Shown: positions 36,173 to 44,742, numbered from the stretch's first letter. The stretch: DNA of 64,000 bases from Acetomicrobium flavidum (GCF_900129645.1 NZ_FSQZ01000001.1:434001-498000); one strand, 5' to 3'. The notes: generated by a model not told the origin, from the sequence alone. A program made the numbers and translations.

Positions 36173-37065
36173 AAGGCCCCTTGGGCATCTTTAGGTTGCC
36201 CAAGGGCCTTAAATCGGTTCCAGATCGTCAGATAGAGGTCATGCAAGTAGGATATCCACATATTTTCGACCTTTGGTGCCGGCAGCAACACCCCGCATGA
36301 GACGTTTAACGTCTTTTCCCTGACCGTCCTAGGCGACCAAACGTCTGCAACCACAAGGCAGTTACGGAGTTTTGCCCCCTGAATGAGTTGTGTTAACTCC
36401 GCTTCGCCGTCGCCCCTTTTCCACATTTCAAATAACTCAGGTCCAGGCCTGGTAATTGTGGCGCCTGAGGCTTTCAACAAAAGCTGAGCACGGCCCGTCA
36501 GGTCAAGAATGGGCACGCCCTGCAGTATCTCCCTGCCGACGCTGACCACGCTGTCCAGCCTGCTTTGAAATTCAGCCAACCGCCTTTGAAAATAGTCGTA
36601 CATGGAGGGGTCCATCTCGGCCAAGATGGCCAAAACACGACTTGCCATGAACGACAAGGATGCCGGATCGAAGAAGTACTTGTCGAACTCATCCCTTTCG
36701 CAGGGCAAAAATTCATAGAGATACTTTACCTTGTACCCGCCCTTAGGGATGCCCATCTCTTTCGGAGTTAAGGCGATGATGACGGCATTTTTAGGGAAAC
36801 TTCCGCTGCGGACTACAAGCGTTCCATCGGACGCCCAATCAAATCTGGAACGCACGTCCACCATCTGTCCCCCGATGAACCCGACAAGCAATGCCACCTC
36901 AGGGGGCATGGCCACGATTATGGCAACTTTCTTACCCTCGGGCAAGGCTGAAGCAGGTCGAGGAAAGACCAGCGCGATGAAGAACAAAGACGCCAAAGCT
37001 ACGCCGGCAGCTTTCATCAAAACCTTTTCGATTCTAGTTCTAACTTGTCCTTCTTTTGCGTTCAC
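35959..37065 (-). CDS. ZnuA-like metal ABC binding protein, 3' end running into selD
   Basis: Resembles ZnuA-type metal-binding proteins: a signal peptide (about 15-40), VAIIVAMPPEVALLVGFIGGQMVDV, FDPASLSFMASRVLAILAEMDPSMYDYFQRRLAEFQSRLDSV. The usual metal-ligand His residues of ZnuA are absent, so its cargo is uncertain. It should end near residue 290 (SYLHDLYLTIWNRF), but the frame stays open for about 70 more codons through the hairpin and 214 bp antisense to selD; those last residues are low-complexity and probably accidental. GTG 37065 is used (GGGAG eight bases ahead). No ABC permease is adjacent. Confidence 0.7.
   Translation of the reverse strand: MNAKEGQVRTRIEKVLMKAAGVALASLFFIALVFPRPASALPEGKKVAIIVAMPPEVALLVGFIGGQMVDVRSRFDWASDGTLVVRSGSFPKNAVIIALTPKEMGIPKGGYKVKYLYEFLPCERDEFDKYFFDPASLSFMASRVLAILAEMDPSMYDYFQRRLAEFQSRLDSVVSVGREILQGVPILDLTGRAQLLLKASGATITRPGPELFEMWKRGDGEAELTQLIQGAKLRNCLVVADVWSPRTVREKTLNVSCGVLLPAPKVENMWISYLHDLYLTIWNRFKALGQPKDAQGAFHSISIFPQPCTASPMMLLSSNPASLINFSASFATEGSTAKSSPPDVWGSNNTSRISSSSDSKFAALPASV
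36173..36210. terminator. Hairpin between selD and the ZnuA-like gene
   Basis: AAGGCCCCTTGGGCA, nine-base loop, TGCCCAAGGGCCTT: a 14-bp stem with one bulged C immediately after the selD stop. No long T-run follows on either strand. It could end selD transcription; on the other strand it lies inside the open frame of the ZnuA-like gene. Confidence 0.65.
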
Positions 37066-37100
37066 GCTACGATCTCCCACCCGATAGGCCTTTAATTGGA

Positions 37101-37688
37101 CTAGCGCTTTCTGCTGCCTGGCTTAACCAAGGGAAGTCCTCGCCCGCAAAGGGGACATTCGTCAGGCCTGTAAACGGGAAAGGACATTTTCGCGAGGCTA
37201 AGAAGCTCCCCAGGCAGTTTGGCAAAGCCATTCTGTCCGCTCCTGTCGACGATGCATCCCGAGGCCACCCATATTCCTCCCATGGACTTCAGCAATTCGC
37301 CAACCTCTGCCACTGAGCCGCCAGTGGTAACCACGTCTTCTATGACGGCAAACTTCATGCCCTCGGGTGTCGGGAAACGACGGAGCTTCATCCGGCCGTC
37401 TTCTCTTTCGCAAAATATGAAGGGCACGCCCAACGCCCTCGCAACCTCGTGACCTATTATTATTCCGCCCAGCGCGGGGCTTGCTATTATCTCTGGGCCG
37501 AGGGGCTTTATCAGCTTGGCAAGCTCTTCGCCCGCAAAGGATGCATACCAAGGAAAGCGCAAAAGCAGGGCACACTGCAAGTAATGGCCGCTATGAAGCC
37601 CCGAGGTGAGCAAGAAATGGCCCTCAAGCAACGCTCCGCTGTCTGTAAGCATCTCCATAAGTTTTCCCCTTATGTCCATCTCGTCCAT
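37101..37688 (-). CDS. pyrE: Orotate phosphoribosyltransferase
   Basis: A 195-residue type I phosphoribosyltransferase. The PRPP-binding motif AVIEDVVTTGGSVAEV (about residue 115) and the N-terminal LTSGLHSGHYLQCALLL are diagnostic. It makes OMP from orotate. The ATG at 37688 follows GAGG by nine bases and lies one base after the pyrF stop. It is the last gene of the pyr operon. Confidence 0.96.
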   Translation of the reverse strand: MDEMDIRGKLMEMLTDSGALLEGHFLLTSGLHSGHYLQCALLLRFPWYASFAGEELAKLIKPLGPEIIASPALGGIIIGHEVARALGVPFIFCEREDGRMKLRRFPTPEGMKFAVIEDVVTTGGSVAEVGELLKSMGGIWVASGCIVDRSGQNGFAKLPGELLSLAKMSFPVYRPDECPLCGRGLPLVKPGSRKR

Positions 37689-37689
37689 G

Positions 37690-38370
37690 TTAACCGACCT
37701 CATTCATTATACCGGTTAAAGCCTCAAGGGGGTCGGGGGCGGCAAGTATCGGCCTTCCCAGGACTATAAAATCCGCCCCTCTTTTTTTAGCCTCAGCGGG
37801 CGTCATGATCCTGGCCTGATCGTCAAGGGATGCACCCTTCGGCCTGACTCCTGGAACTAATGTCAGCAGCTTGCCTGACACCTCTTTTACCGTCGTCAAA
37901 TCCTTGGGCGAACATACGACCCCATCTATGCCGGACCTTTCGGCTAGCCTGGTCCTGGCCTTTATGGCCTCTTCAAGCGTCGAGCCCGGCGCCAAGGCGC
38001 CCCATTCCGACTCGTCGATGCTGGTTAAGACAGTTACGCCAAATATCTTCATATCAGGGTTTACTTCGTCGCGCCTCTTTACTGCCTCGCGCAGCATCTT
38101 CTCTCCGCCTGCCACGTGCAATGTCAATCCAAATATTCCCATCTCGGCGAGGGCGGAAACTGCTCCTCCCACAGTATTCGGTATATCGTGCAATTTGACG
38201 TCCAACAATACGTTCCATCTGTTTTTTAGCGACATCACAAAATTCCTTCCGCCCAGATAAAACAGCCTGGGACCGATCTTGACAAACTTCAGCTTTGAAC
38301 CCAATAATTCTAGCATCCTATCGGCGGAAGCCAAATCCTCGGTATCCAATGCCAATACGATTTCGCTCAA
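37690..38370 (-). CDS. pyrF: Orotidine 5'-phosphate decarboxylase
   Basis: A 226-residue TIM-barrel enzyme making UMP from OMP. The catalytic DVKLHDIPNTV (Asp-Lys-Asp tetrad, about residue 57) and the phosphate loop VPGVRPKG (about 178) with FIVLGRPIL at the end are present. The TTG at 38370 (TTGA overlap with the pyrD stop, GGAGAGGGG ahead) gives the family-standard start LSEIVLALDTED; the upstream open frame is not used. Confidence 0.96.
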   Translation of the reverse strand: MSEIVLALDTEDLASADRMLELLGSKLKFVKIGPRLFYLGGRNFVMSLKNRWNVLLDVKLHDIPNTVGGAVSALAEMGIFGLTLHVAGGEKMLREAVKRRDEVNPDMKIFGVTVLTSIDESEWGALAPGSTLEEAIKARTRLAERSGIDGVVCSPKDLTTVKEVSGKLLTLVPGVRPKGASLDDQARIMTPAEAKKRGADFIVLGRPILAAPDPLEALTGIMNEVG

Positions 38371-39320
38371 ATTTCCCCTCTCCTTCCCTTTCCAACAATA
38401 TCCCTGACAGAAGACATGCCCCATTCCGTCAGTTTTTCCCTGGCTTCATGATAAACGTTTTTCATGCAACGGAGATCATGAAGCAGCATACTTCCAACCT
38501 CTACCGCCGTAGCTCCTGCAAGAAGCATCGCCAAAGCGTCTTTCCCGCAGGAGATGCCGCCACAGCCTATTACAGGTACGGAAACGGCTCCTGCGACATC
38601 GTAAACGCTTTTAAGCGCCAAAGGAAAAACAGCAGGCCCCGAAAGGCCTGCCGTGATACGGTCAAAAACCGGCCTCTTTCTGTCCACATCCATGGCCATG
38701 CCAAGCCACGTGTTGGATACGACCACAGCATCAGCTCCCCTTCGTTGGGCAACCATTGCAACGCCTACCAAGTCTTTGGCCTGCGGGGTGAGCTTCACCC
38801 ACAACATTCCCTCCCAGATGGGCCTTAAGGCTTCAAGTACCTTAGAAACGCCTTCCTCGCTTGAGCCCCACGACATTCCTCCAAAGTCCACGTTGGGACA
38901 TGATACGTTAAGCTCAACCGCTGCGATGCGATTGGCAACCGACCTTAACATAATTAGGCCTTCTTTTGCCTCTTCTAGCGTCTCGATGGCCAAGTTGACC
39001 ACCACGGGGATTTCGGAGGACGATATCTCCGGCAAGTCCTTTTCAATGAATGCCTGCAGGCCCTCATTTTGAAGCCCTATGCTGTTGAGCAACCCTGAAG
39101 GCGTTTCCCATATCCTGACTCCCCTGTTACCCGCCTTTGGATATCGCGTTAAGCCCTTGCTGCAAATGGCCCCAACGCCTTCCGTATAGGGTTTCCTCCA
39201 AAAGGTCACATCGTGGGGCCATACGCCCGATGCAATTATGAGAAAGGACGACAAATCAAGGCCCCCTATGGAGACGCTCATATCAGGTTGTAACGCCTTG
39301 CTCGCCTCAGATAAGCTCAT
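38367..39320 (-). CDS. pyrD: Dihydroorotate dehydrogenase (NAD+), catalytic subunit
   Basis: A 317-residue FMN enzyme of class 1B. The active-site base is Cys in ELNVSCPNVDFGG (about residue 138-150), which marks class 1 enzymes, and the FMN segment VPVIGCGGISCGKDALAMLLAGATAVEVG is near the C-terminus. It works with PyrK to oxidise dihydroorotate with NAD+. It overlaps pyrK by 14 bp. GGAGG precedes the ATG by nine bases. Confidence 0.96.
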   Translation of the reverse strand: MSLSEASKALQPDMSVSIGGLDLSSFLIIASGVWPHDVTFWRKPYTEGVGAICSKGLTRYPKAGNRGVRIWETPSGLLNSIGLQNEGLQAFIEKDLPEISSSEIPVVVNLAIETLEEAKEGLIMLRSVANRIAAVELNVSCPNVDFGGMSWGSSEEGVSKVLEALRPIWEGMLWVKLTPQAKDLVGVAMVAQRRGADAVVVSNTWLGMAMDVDRKRPVFDRITAGLSGPAVFPLALKSVYDVAGAVSVPVIGCGGISCGKDALAMLLAGATAVEVGSMLLHDLRCMKNVYHEAREKLTEWGMSSVRDIVGKGRRGEI

Positions 39321-40083
39321 CTAGACAAACCTCCGCCACGTCTAAGACGGGACCGCGACTACAAACCTCGGTCATGCCGTTCTTAGTAGGTATGCTGCAG
39401 GAGTGACACCCCCCGATTCCACATCCCATCCTCGACTCAAAGGACCCTAAGATGCGCACTCTGCCATTGAGTCCTGCATAAATAGCCTTAAACATGGCCA
39501 CGGGCCCGCAGGCCCACACCTCTTCTATGGGCCATTTGCCATTTAAAAGCACGTCTGCGGCCGTGCCTCTTTCGCCGATCGTCCCGTCATCGCAGGCTAT
39601 TACCACTTCGGGACACTCAGATTTAACCCAGGATGCCACGTCTGCCCAATCTCCGTTGGGCACGCCGAGGACGAACTTGCTAACTACTTTGGGATAATAT
39701 TTACGCGCAAAGACCAAGGGGGCAACGCCGATACCCCCGGCTACAAGTGCCACGCTTTTACCCAGGGGCTTAAAGACGCCCCTGCCCAGGGGACCGCGCA
39801 GGCGAAAGGGAGAGCCAATCTCGCATCGGACGATGTCATTTGTCCCAAAACCTGCGACCTTGACCAAAAACTCCAGAGTATAGCCCTTTTTGTCCGCCAC
39901 GGCAAATGGACGCAGTAACAAGGGATCTCTTTTCCACCGACAGGGTCCTATCATGAAAAACTGTCCCGGCATTATTGAGGACACAAAGCCCTCGACCTCA
40001 AAGCGAAGCAAATAAACCTCCTTTGCAAGTCGAACCTTTTCGCTTAAAATGCCGGATCGTTCAAGTCCATCATCACAGCGCAT
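39307..40083 (-). CDS. pyrK: Dihydroorotate dehydrogenase, electron-transfer subunit
   Basis: A 258-residue ferredoxin-reductase-like protein binding FAD and a [2Fe-2S] cluster. FAD site: LLLRPFAVAD (about residue 55). The C-terminal cluster motif is MGCGIGGCHSCSIPTKNG ... EVCSRGPV: four Cys. It carries electrons from PyrD to NAD+. The ATG at 40083 follows GGAGAG by seven bases and overlaps the pyrC end by 11 bp. Confidence 0.95.
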   Translation of the reverse strand: MRCDDGLERSGILSEKVRLAKEVYLLRFEVEGFVSSIMPGQFFMIGPCRWKRDPLLLRPFAVADKKGYTLEFLVKVAGFGTNDIVRCEIGSPFRLRGPLGRGVFKPLGKSVALVAGGIGVAPLVFARKYYPKVVSKFVLGVPNGDWADVASWVKSECPEVVIACDDGTIGERGTAADVLLNGKWPIEEVWACGPVAMFKAIYAGLNGRVRILGSFESRMGCGIGGCHSCSIPTKNGMTEVCSRGPVLDVAEVCLDELI

Positions 40084-41374
40084 GGCGTATCTCTCCGGCA
40101 ACCACGGTCATCACCGGCCAACCCTTTAGCGTCAAACTGTCGTAAGGCGAGATCCTGGCCTTGCTCTTCCATCTTCTTACGTCAACTTTTTGTTCCCTAT
40201 TTAGGTCAATCACCGTGATGTCGGCTTTGCCGCCGACCTTTATCGTCCTATCCATTCCAATTACCCCACCTGGACCGGCCGTAAAAAGTCCAAGGAGCCT
40301 GCTTAAATCAAAGGGCTTTCCCCTCTTGTCCCACTCGTCAAGCACGACGGCCACGGCGCACTCAAGCGAGGCAATGCCGAATTTGGCCTCCTCGAAGGTC
40401 AAGTCCTTTTCATCGACATGATAAGGGGCATGATCGGTGGCTATGGCGTCCACGGTGCCGTCTTTTAGACCCTCCCAAAGGGCTTCGACGTCATCTTTGG
40501 TCCTAAGTGGAGGATTTACCTTGAAGGCCGGAGAATATCCGGACTTTACTATCATCTCGTCGTCGAATACGAGATGGTGAGGCGTTACATCGCAGGTCAA
40601 ATTCAGCCCCTCTGCCTTGGCTTTTCTTATCGACTCGAGCGCCTCTTTGGTGCTGACATGAGTCAGGTGAAGGCGTCCCTTTGTCTCCTTGCAGAGTGCG
40701 ATCGCCCTATCTACGCCTATGATCTCAGAGCTCCTTGGGATGCCCTTTAGCCCGCAAAGGGCACTTATCCTTCCTTCATTCATCTGGCCGCCCTCCGACA
40801 GGCTTACCTCTTCCGGATGCTCCATGAGGGGTATGTTTAGGTCTTTTAGATAAAGAAGCGCTATGCGCATGGCTTTACTCGAAAGCACGGGGGAGCCATC
40901 ATCCGTAAAAAGCACCGCCCCTTCCTTGGCCATGCCGATCATCTCGGTGATTGTCCTGCCCTGCCTTCCAACGGTCACGGCGCCTGCCGGAAGCACAACG
41001 GCACCCCCTGCCTGCCTTCCCTTTTCCGCTACGTAACGAACGCCCGAAGGATCATCTACGGGCGGATCGGTATTGGGCATGGCGACCACGTGCGTAAATC
41101 CGCCGACAGCTGCTGCTTTAGAACCGCTTTCTATGTCTTCCCGCCATGTCTGTCCGGGATCCCTGAAATGAGCATGAATGTCAACGAATCCCGGACATAC
41201 CAGACAACCCCTAAGATCGCGATCGAGGCAACTTGCACCCTCGTTTTTTAAGGCCGTTTTTTCCGCTTCACAGGGGATAACCTTGGCTATTCTACTGCCT
41301 TCAATGCAAATGTCCCAACTGCCGTCCCTCAAGGTCTTTCCATCGTACAACATAGCGTTGCGCAACCAGATCAT
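40073..41374 (-). CDS. pyrC: Dihydroorotase
   Basis: A 433-residue class I dihydroorotase. Metal motif DIHAHFRDPGQTWREDI (about residues 65-80, HxH). Further ligands are in LMEHPEE and LHLTHVST, and DAIATDHAPYHVDEK (about 311) supplies the catalytic Asp. It closes carbamoyl-aspartate to dihydroorotate. It begins inside the pyrB stop (ATGA). Confidence 0.96.
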   Translation of the reverse strand: MIWLRNAMLYDGKTLRDGSWDICIEGSRIAKVIPCEAEKTALKNEGASCLDRDLRGCLVCPGFVDIHAHFRDPGQTWREDIESGSKAAAVGGFTHVVAMPNTDPPVDDPSGVRYVAEKGRQAGGAVVLPAGAVTVGRQGRTITEMIGMAKEGAVLFTDDGSPVLSSKAMRIALLYLKDLNIPLMEHPEEVSLSEGGQMNEGRISALCGLKGIPRSSEIIGVDRAIALCKETKGRLHLTHVSTKEALESIRKAKAEGLNLTCDVTPHHLVFDDEMIVKSGYSPAFKVNPPLRTKDDVEALWEGLKDGTVDAIATDHAPYHVDEKDLTFEEAKFGIASLECAVAVVLDEWDKRGKPFDLSRLLGLFTAGPGGVIGMDRTIKVGGKADITVIDLNREQKVDVRRWKSKARISPYDSLTLKGWPVMTVVAGEIRHAL

Positions 41375-42300
41375 CTATCGCCACCTCCAGCCAAGTAAAG
41401 AAATAACAAGGCCATCCTGACGGCCACGCCGCTTTTGACCTGATCAAGCACCAGACATCTGTCTCCGTCGGCCACGAAGCTGTCGATCTCCACGCCCCTG
41501 TTCATCGGTCCGGGATGCATAACTACAGCTTCTTTGCTCGCATGAGAGAGCACCTCTTCGTTTATTCCCCACTGGTTGTGGTATTCGTCGATGCTCGGAA
41601 ACAATCCCTCTTCCTGTCTTTCGCGCTGAATCCTCAAGGCGTAAACCATGTCGGCTCCCTTTACTGCCTTTCTCACGTCAGGTTCGTACTCGGCAAGGTC
41701 AAACACGTGAAGGGGCACTAGCGACCGCGGACCGGATACGACCACCTGCACCCCCACCTTTGAGAAGGCATATATATCGCTTCGCGCCACGCGACTGTGA
41801 AGGATATCGCCGACGATGGCCATCTTGCGCCCTCTTAAGCTGCCGAAATGCCTCCAGGCCGTATAAAGGTCGAGCAACGCCTGGGTTGGGTGCGCCCTGG
41901 CGCCGTCACCGGCGTTCATCACGCAGGCCCCGTTGAGCTTTTTGATGAGATATTCGGGAGTGCCCACTTGTTTGTTTCTCACCACAACGGCATCGACGCC
42001 CATGGCCTCGATAGTTTTAGCCGTATCCTCTAAGGATTCTCCCTTTGCCGTGCTCGATCCGGATGACGACCAATTTATGACGTCGGCGCTCAAGAACTTC
42101 TCCGCCAGCTCAAAGGAAGTCCTCGTCCTCGTCGACGGCTCGAAGAACATGTTGGCAACTACCTTCCCTCTGAGGGCCGGCACTTTTTTCAGCGGCCTTT
42201 TCATGACCTCCTCCATGCGGACGGCTTCCTCAAGTACGGTATACAGATCTTCCTCGCTGAAGACATCCACATCGACCAGATGTCTATGCTTCCACGCCAT
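41371..42300 (-). CDS. pyrB: Aspartate carbamoyltransferase catalytic subunit
   Basis: A 309-residue ATCase. Carbamoyl-phosphate site FFEPSTRTRTSFELA (about residue 53), the loop SSGSSTAKGESLEDT (about 76), GDGARAHPTQALLDLYT (about 133) and HPGPMNRGVE (about 263). No pyrI regulatory gene follows, so it is an unregulated trimer or forms a complex with PyrC, as in some thermophiles (inference). Confidence 0.96.
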   Translation of the reverse strand: MAWKHRHLVDVDVFSEEDLYTVLEEAVRMEEVMKRPLKKVPALRGKVVANMFFEPSTRTRTSFELAEKFLSADVINWSSSGSSTAKGESLEDTAKTIEAMGVDAVVVRNKQVGTPEYLIKKLNGACVMNAGDGARAHPTQALLDLYTAWRHFGSLRGRKMAIVGDILHSRVARSDIYAFSKVGVQVVVSGPRSLVPLHVFDLAEYEPDVRKAVKGADMVYALRIQRERQEEGLFPSIDEYHNQWGINEEVLSHASKEAVVMHPGPMNRGVEIDSFVADGDRCLVLDQVKSGVAVRMALLFLYLAGGGDR

Positions 42301-42312
42301 AAAACTCCCCTC

Positions 42313-42852
42313 CTATTCCTTGGCCACGATCGAAATTCCGTCACGGCCATCGAGTTCTCTGACGTATACCTCGACAAGTTCATCCCTCGACGTCGGGACC
42401 ACTCTTCCAACCACATCGGGATGTATGGGTAGCTCTCTGTGTCCACGGTCAACCAATACGGCAAGCAACACCCTTCTTGGCCTGCCCATATCCATGAGGG
42501 CATCCAAGGCTGCCCTCACCGTCCTGCCCGTGAAGAGCACGTCATCGACCAAGACAACGTCCTTTCCCGTGATGTCGAATGGAATGGATGTGCTGTGCAC
42601 CATGGGATGGTCTGCCATCATCGAAAGATCATCCCTATAAAAAGTTATGTCCAGTTCTCCGCAGCCCATTTCCCCGTAACCGGACGACTTAATGACGTCC
42701 CTGATCCTGTGCGATAGATACACACCCCTTCTTTGGATGCCCACGAGCACGGCATCCTGGGCACCGCCCAACTTTTCCAGTATCTCGTGAGCCATCCTCC
42801 TGATCGTTAGGTCCATTTCCTTATCGTCCATAACCACAGCCTTCAACCTCAT
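42313..42852 (-). CDS. pyrR: Bifunctional pyr attenuator protein / uracil phosphoribosyltransferase
   Basis: A 179-residue PyrR. The PRPP motif VVLVDDVLFTGRTVRAALDAL (about residue 95) and GIQRRGVYLSHRI near residue 42 are typical. With UMP bound it binds a leader RNA hairpin and promotes termination before the pyr genes; it also makes UMP from uracil. It is the first gene of the operon, directly downstream of an attenuator. GGAGG lies 10 bases before the ATG, abutting the attenuator T-run. Confidence 0.95.
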   Translation of the reverse strand: MRLKAVVMDDKEMDLTIRRMAHEILEKLGGAQDAVLVGIQRRGVYLSHRIRDVIKSSGYGEMGCGELDITFYRDDLSMMADHPMVHSTSIPFDITGKDVVLVDDVLFTGRTVRAALDALMDMGRPRRVLLAVLVDRGHRELPIHPDVVGRVVPTSRDELVEVYVRELDGRDGISIVAKE

Positions 42853-42870
42853 TCTCCTTACACCTCCTTT

Positions 42871-42909
42871 AAAAAAGGGGCTTCCAAGAGGTTATCCTCA
42901 AGGAAGCCC
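42871..42909 (-). terminator. pyr operon attenuator
   Basis: On the minus strand GGGCTTCC-TT-GAGG-ATAA-CCTC-TT-GGAAGCCC followed by CTTTTTT: an 8+4 bp stem with a TT/TT internal loop and a T-run, 19 bp before pyrR. Its position inside a 150-base leader makes it the regulated terminator for pyrR-B-C-K-D-F-E. Confidence 0.88.
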
Positions 42910-42963
42910 TTATCAATCCCTACGATGTTTCTTTTATTCAACTTTCTTTCTAAGCTTTCTCTC

Positions 42964-42977
42964 AACCTCATGGCATT
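42964..42977 (-). promoter_or_regulatory. Candidate PyrR-binding RNA site
   Basis: The leader RNA has AAUGCCAUGAGGUU, matching 12 of 14 positions of the PyrR consensus ARUCCNGNGAGGYU. Its GAGGUU end is complementary to AACCUC in the attenuator (42888-42893), so one could form an antiterminator that PyrR binding would block. Confidence 0.6.
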
Positions 42978-43008
42978 CGTCTCCCCACAGGCGTTCAGGT
43001 TTTGAAAG

Positions 43009-43038
43009 AGTATAGCAAAGGTTCGGCTATTATGCAAC
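43009..43038 (-). promoter_or_regulatory. pyr operon promoter
   Basis: On the minus strand TTGCAT, 18 bases, TATACT. The start point would be near 43002, giving a leader of about 150 bases. This accounts for most of the 308-bp gap between fabF and pyrR. Confidence 0.75.
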
Positions 43039-43050
43039 CGGTTGCATAAA
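43031..43050. promoter_or_regulatory. 20-bp perfect palindrome over the pyr -35 box
   Basis: TTATGCAACCGGTTGCATAA: two exact 10-base arms with a central CCGG. Its shape (ATGCAAnnnnTTGCAT with central CG) is that of LacI-family operators. It covers the whole -35 hexamer of the pyr promoter, so a bound repressor would block initiation. Confidence 0.7.
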
Positions 43051-43061
43051 ATAAAACATCG

Positions 43062-43119
43062 GAAAAAAGGGGAAGCCTGAAGTTCTGTCCTCTCTTTTAA
43101 GACAGCTACGCTTCCCCTA
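43062..43119 (-). terminator. Strong terminator after the fab operon
   Basis: On the minus strand GGGGAAGC ... CTGTC ... GACAG ... GCTTCCCC followed by TTTTTT: a two-tier stem 42 bp beyond the fabF stop. It separates the lipid operon from the pyr promoter. Confidence 0.88.
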
Positions 43120-43160
43120 ATTTGCCCAATCTTAGACTAATTGGCCCTGTTTCCTTTGCC

Positions 43161-44399
43161 CTAGCCCTCATAACGCTGTATGGCCAATACCGCGTTATGT
43201 CCTCCAAAGCCAAAGTTATTTGAGAGAGCACGACTGATCTTTCTGTAGACGGGCTCTCTGCCCACCACATTTATGGGACATTCCTCGTCTTGCCTCTCGA
43301 GGTTGATGGTGGGATGTATAACCCCTCTTTCGAAGGCCAAAAGTAGGGCTATCAATTCCAAAACACCTGCCGCTCCTAAGCCGTGTCCGATCATGGATTT
43401 GGTCGAATGGACCAATATGTTATCGGTGTGTTGCCCAAAGAGCGCCCTGATCGCTTTGGCTTCCATGGCGTCGTTGAGGGGCGTCGACGTCCCGTGGGCA
43501 TTGATAAGCTCCACATCGGCCAGATCCCAACCGGCCATTGAGACCGCCATGCTCATGGCCCTCACGGCACCAACCCCCTCCGGATCCGGCGCCGTTATAT
43601 GGTAAGCATCGGTAGTATTGCCATAGCCCACGAGCTCTGCATATATCTTGGCGTTTCTCCTTTTGGCATGTTCCAATTCTTCCAGGATGAGAACTCCTGC
43701 CCCCTCGCCCAACACAAAGCCATCGCGATCTGCGTCGAAGGGACGTGAGGCATGTTCGGGATCGTCGTTCCTCGAAGAGAGTGCCTTCATGGCGGCAAAG
43801 CCGGCTACGCCAATCGGGGTGATCGCAGCCTCGGCACCACCTGCCAGGATCACGTCGGCCTCTCCTCGCCTTATGGAATATATCGCTTCTCCTATGGTAT
43901 GGGTCGCAGTCGCACAGGCGGTGACAGCACACAGGCTTGGGCCCTTAGCATTATGTCTAATGGCAACATAAGCCGCAGGCATGTTGCTTATCATCATGGG
44001 AATGAAAAAGGGGCTTATCTTATTCGGTCCCTTCTCCAGCAACGTCTTGATGTTTTGGAAGCTCGTGCCTATTCCGCCCTCGCCGCTGCCCAGATATACC
44101 CCTACCCTCGTGGGGTCTTCGCCATTCAGATCCAAGGCGCCGTCCTCGATGGCCATATCGGACGCCGCCACGGCAAAGTGAATGACCCTGTCGGTCTTTC
44201 TGACTTCCTTTCTGTCCATCCACTGTCCGGGATCGAAGTCCTTTACTTCGGCGGCAATCCTCACCGGATATTCCGATACATCGAAAAGCGTAATAGGCCC
44301 TACCCCGTTTTTCCCTTCCTCTAAGGCCTTCCAATACTCCTCCTTGCCATTCCCGATGGGGCTAACGACGCCAATCCCTGTTATCACCACTCTTCTCAA
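43161..44399 (-). CDS. fabF: 3-oxoacyl-ACP synthase II
   Basis: A 412-residue condensing enzyme. The catalytic Cys is in LCAVTACATATHTIG (about residue 162), with the two histidines in NAHGTSTPLNDAMEA (about 302) and STKSMIGHGLGAAG (about 339), i.e. the Cys-His-His set of elongating synthases. The TTG at 44399 gives MRRVVITGIGVVSPIGNG and is eight bases after AAGGAG; a GTG three codons earlier overlaps that site. It extends acyl-ACP by malonyl-ACP condensation. Last gene of the fapR operon. Confidence 0.97.
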   Translation of the reverse strand: MRRVVITGIGVVSPIGNGKEEYWKALEEGKNGVGPITLFDVSEYPVRIAAEVKDFDPGQWMDRKEVRKTDRVIHFAVAASDMAIEDGALDLNGEDPTRVGVYLGSGEGGIGTSFQNIKTLLEKGPNKISPFFIPMMISNMPAAYVAIRHNAKGPSLCAVTACATATHTIGEAIYSIRRGEADVILAGGAEAAITPIGVAGFAAMKALSSRNDDPEHASRPFDADRDGFVLGEGAGVLILEELEHAKRRNAKIYAELVGYGNTTDAYHITAPDPEGVGAVRAMSMAVSMAGWDLADVELINAHGTSTPLNDAMEAKAIRALFGQHTDNILVHSTKSMIGHGLGAAGVLELIALLLAFERGVIHPTINLERQDEECPINVVGREPVYRKISRALSNNFGFGGHNAVLAIQRYEG

Positions 44400-44465
44400 G
44401 CTGTTCACTCCTTCGATTTAGTGGAGTAAGGGCCCTTGCAGGAAAACCCGCAAGAGCCTTTCCTT

Positions 44466-44717
44466 TTAGTCTTCCACGCCAAGTTTGGACTTAATGTACT
44501 CCAGCGCTCCTCCGACAGTCGTAAGCTTTTCGGCGTCTTCGTCGGGGATTTCGATATCGAACTCCTCTTCGATGCCCATGATCAGCTCTACTATGTCGAG
44601 CGAATCGGCACCCAGGTCCTCGACGAACGAGGCTTCAGGCGTAATCTGATCCTCATCGACGTCCAGTCTGTCCATCACTATCTGCTTTAATTTGCTTTCG
44701 ATTTCTTCGACTCGCAT
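44466..44717 (-). CDS. acpP: Acyl carrier protein
   Basis: An 83-residue, strongly acidic carrier. The phosphopantetheine Ser is in [14 protein letters not shown] (about residue 38). The ATG at 44717 is about ten bases after GGAGG; an upstream in-frame start overlaps the ribosome site. It carries growing acyl chains for the Fab enzymes on both sides of it. Confidence 0.97.
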   Translation of the reverse strand: MRVEEIESKLKQIVMDRLDVDEDQITPEASFVEDLGADSLDIVELIMGIEEEFDIEIPDEDAEKLTTVGGALEYIKSKLGVED

Positions 44718-44742
44718 TATAAGTTCACCTCCTTCCAAAAAG

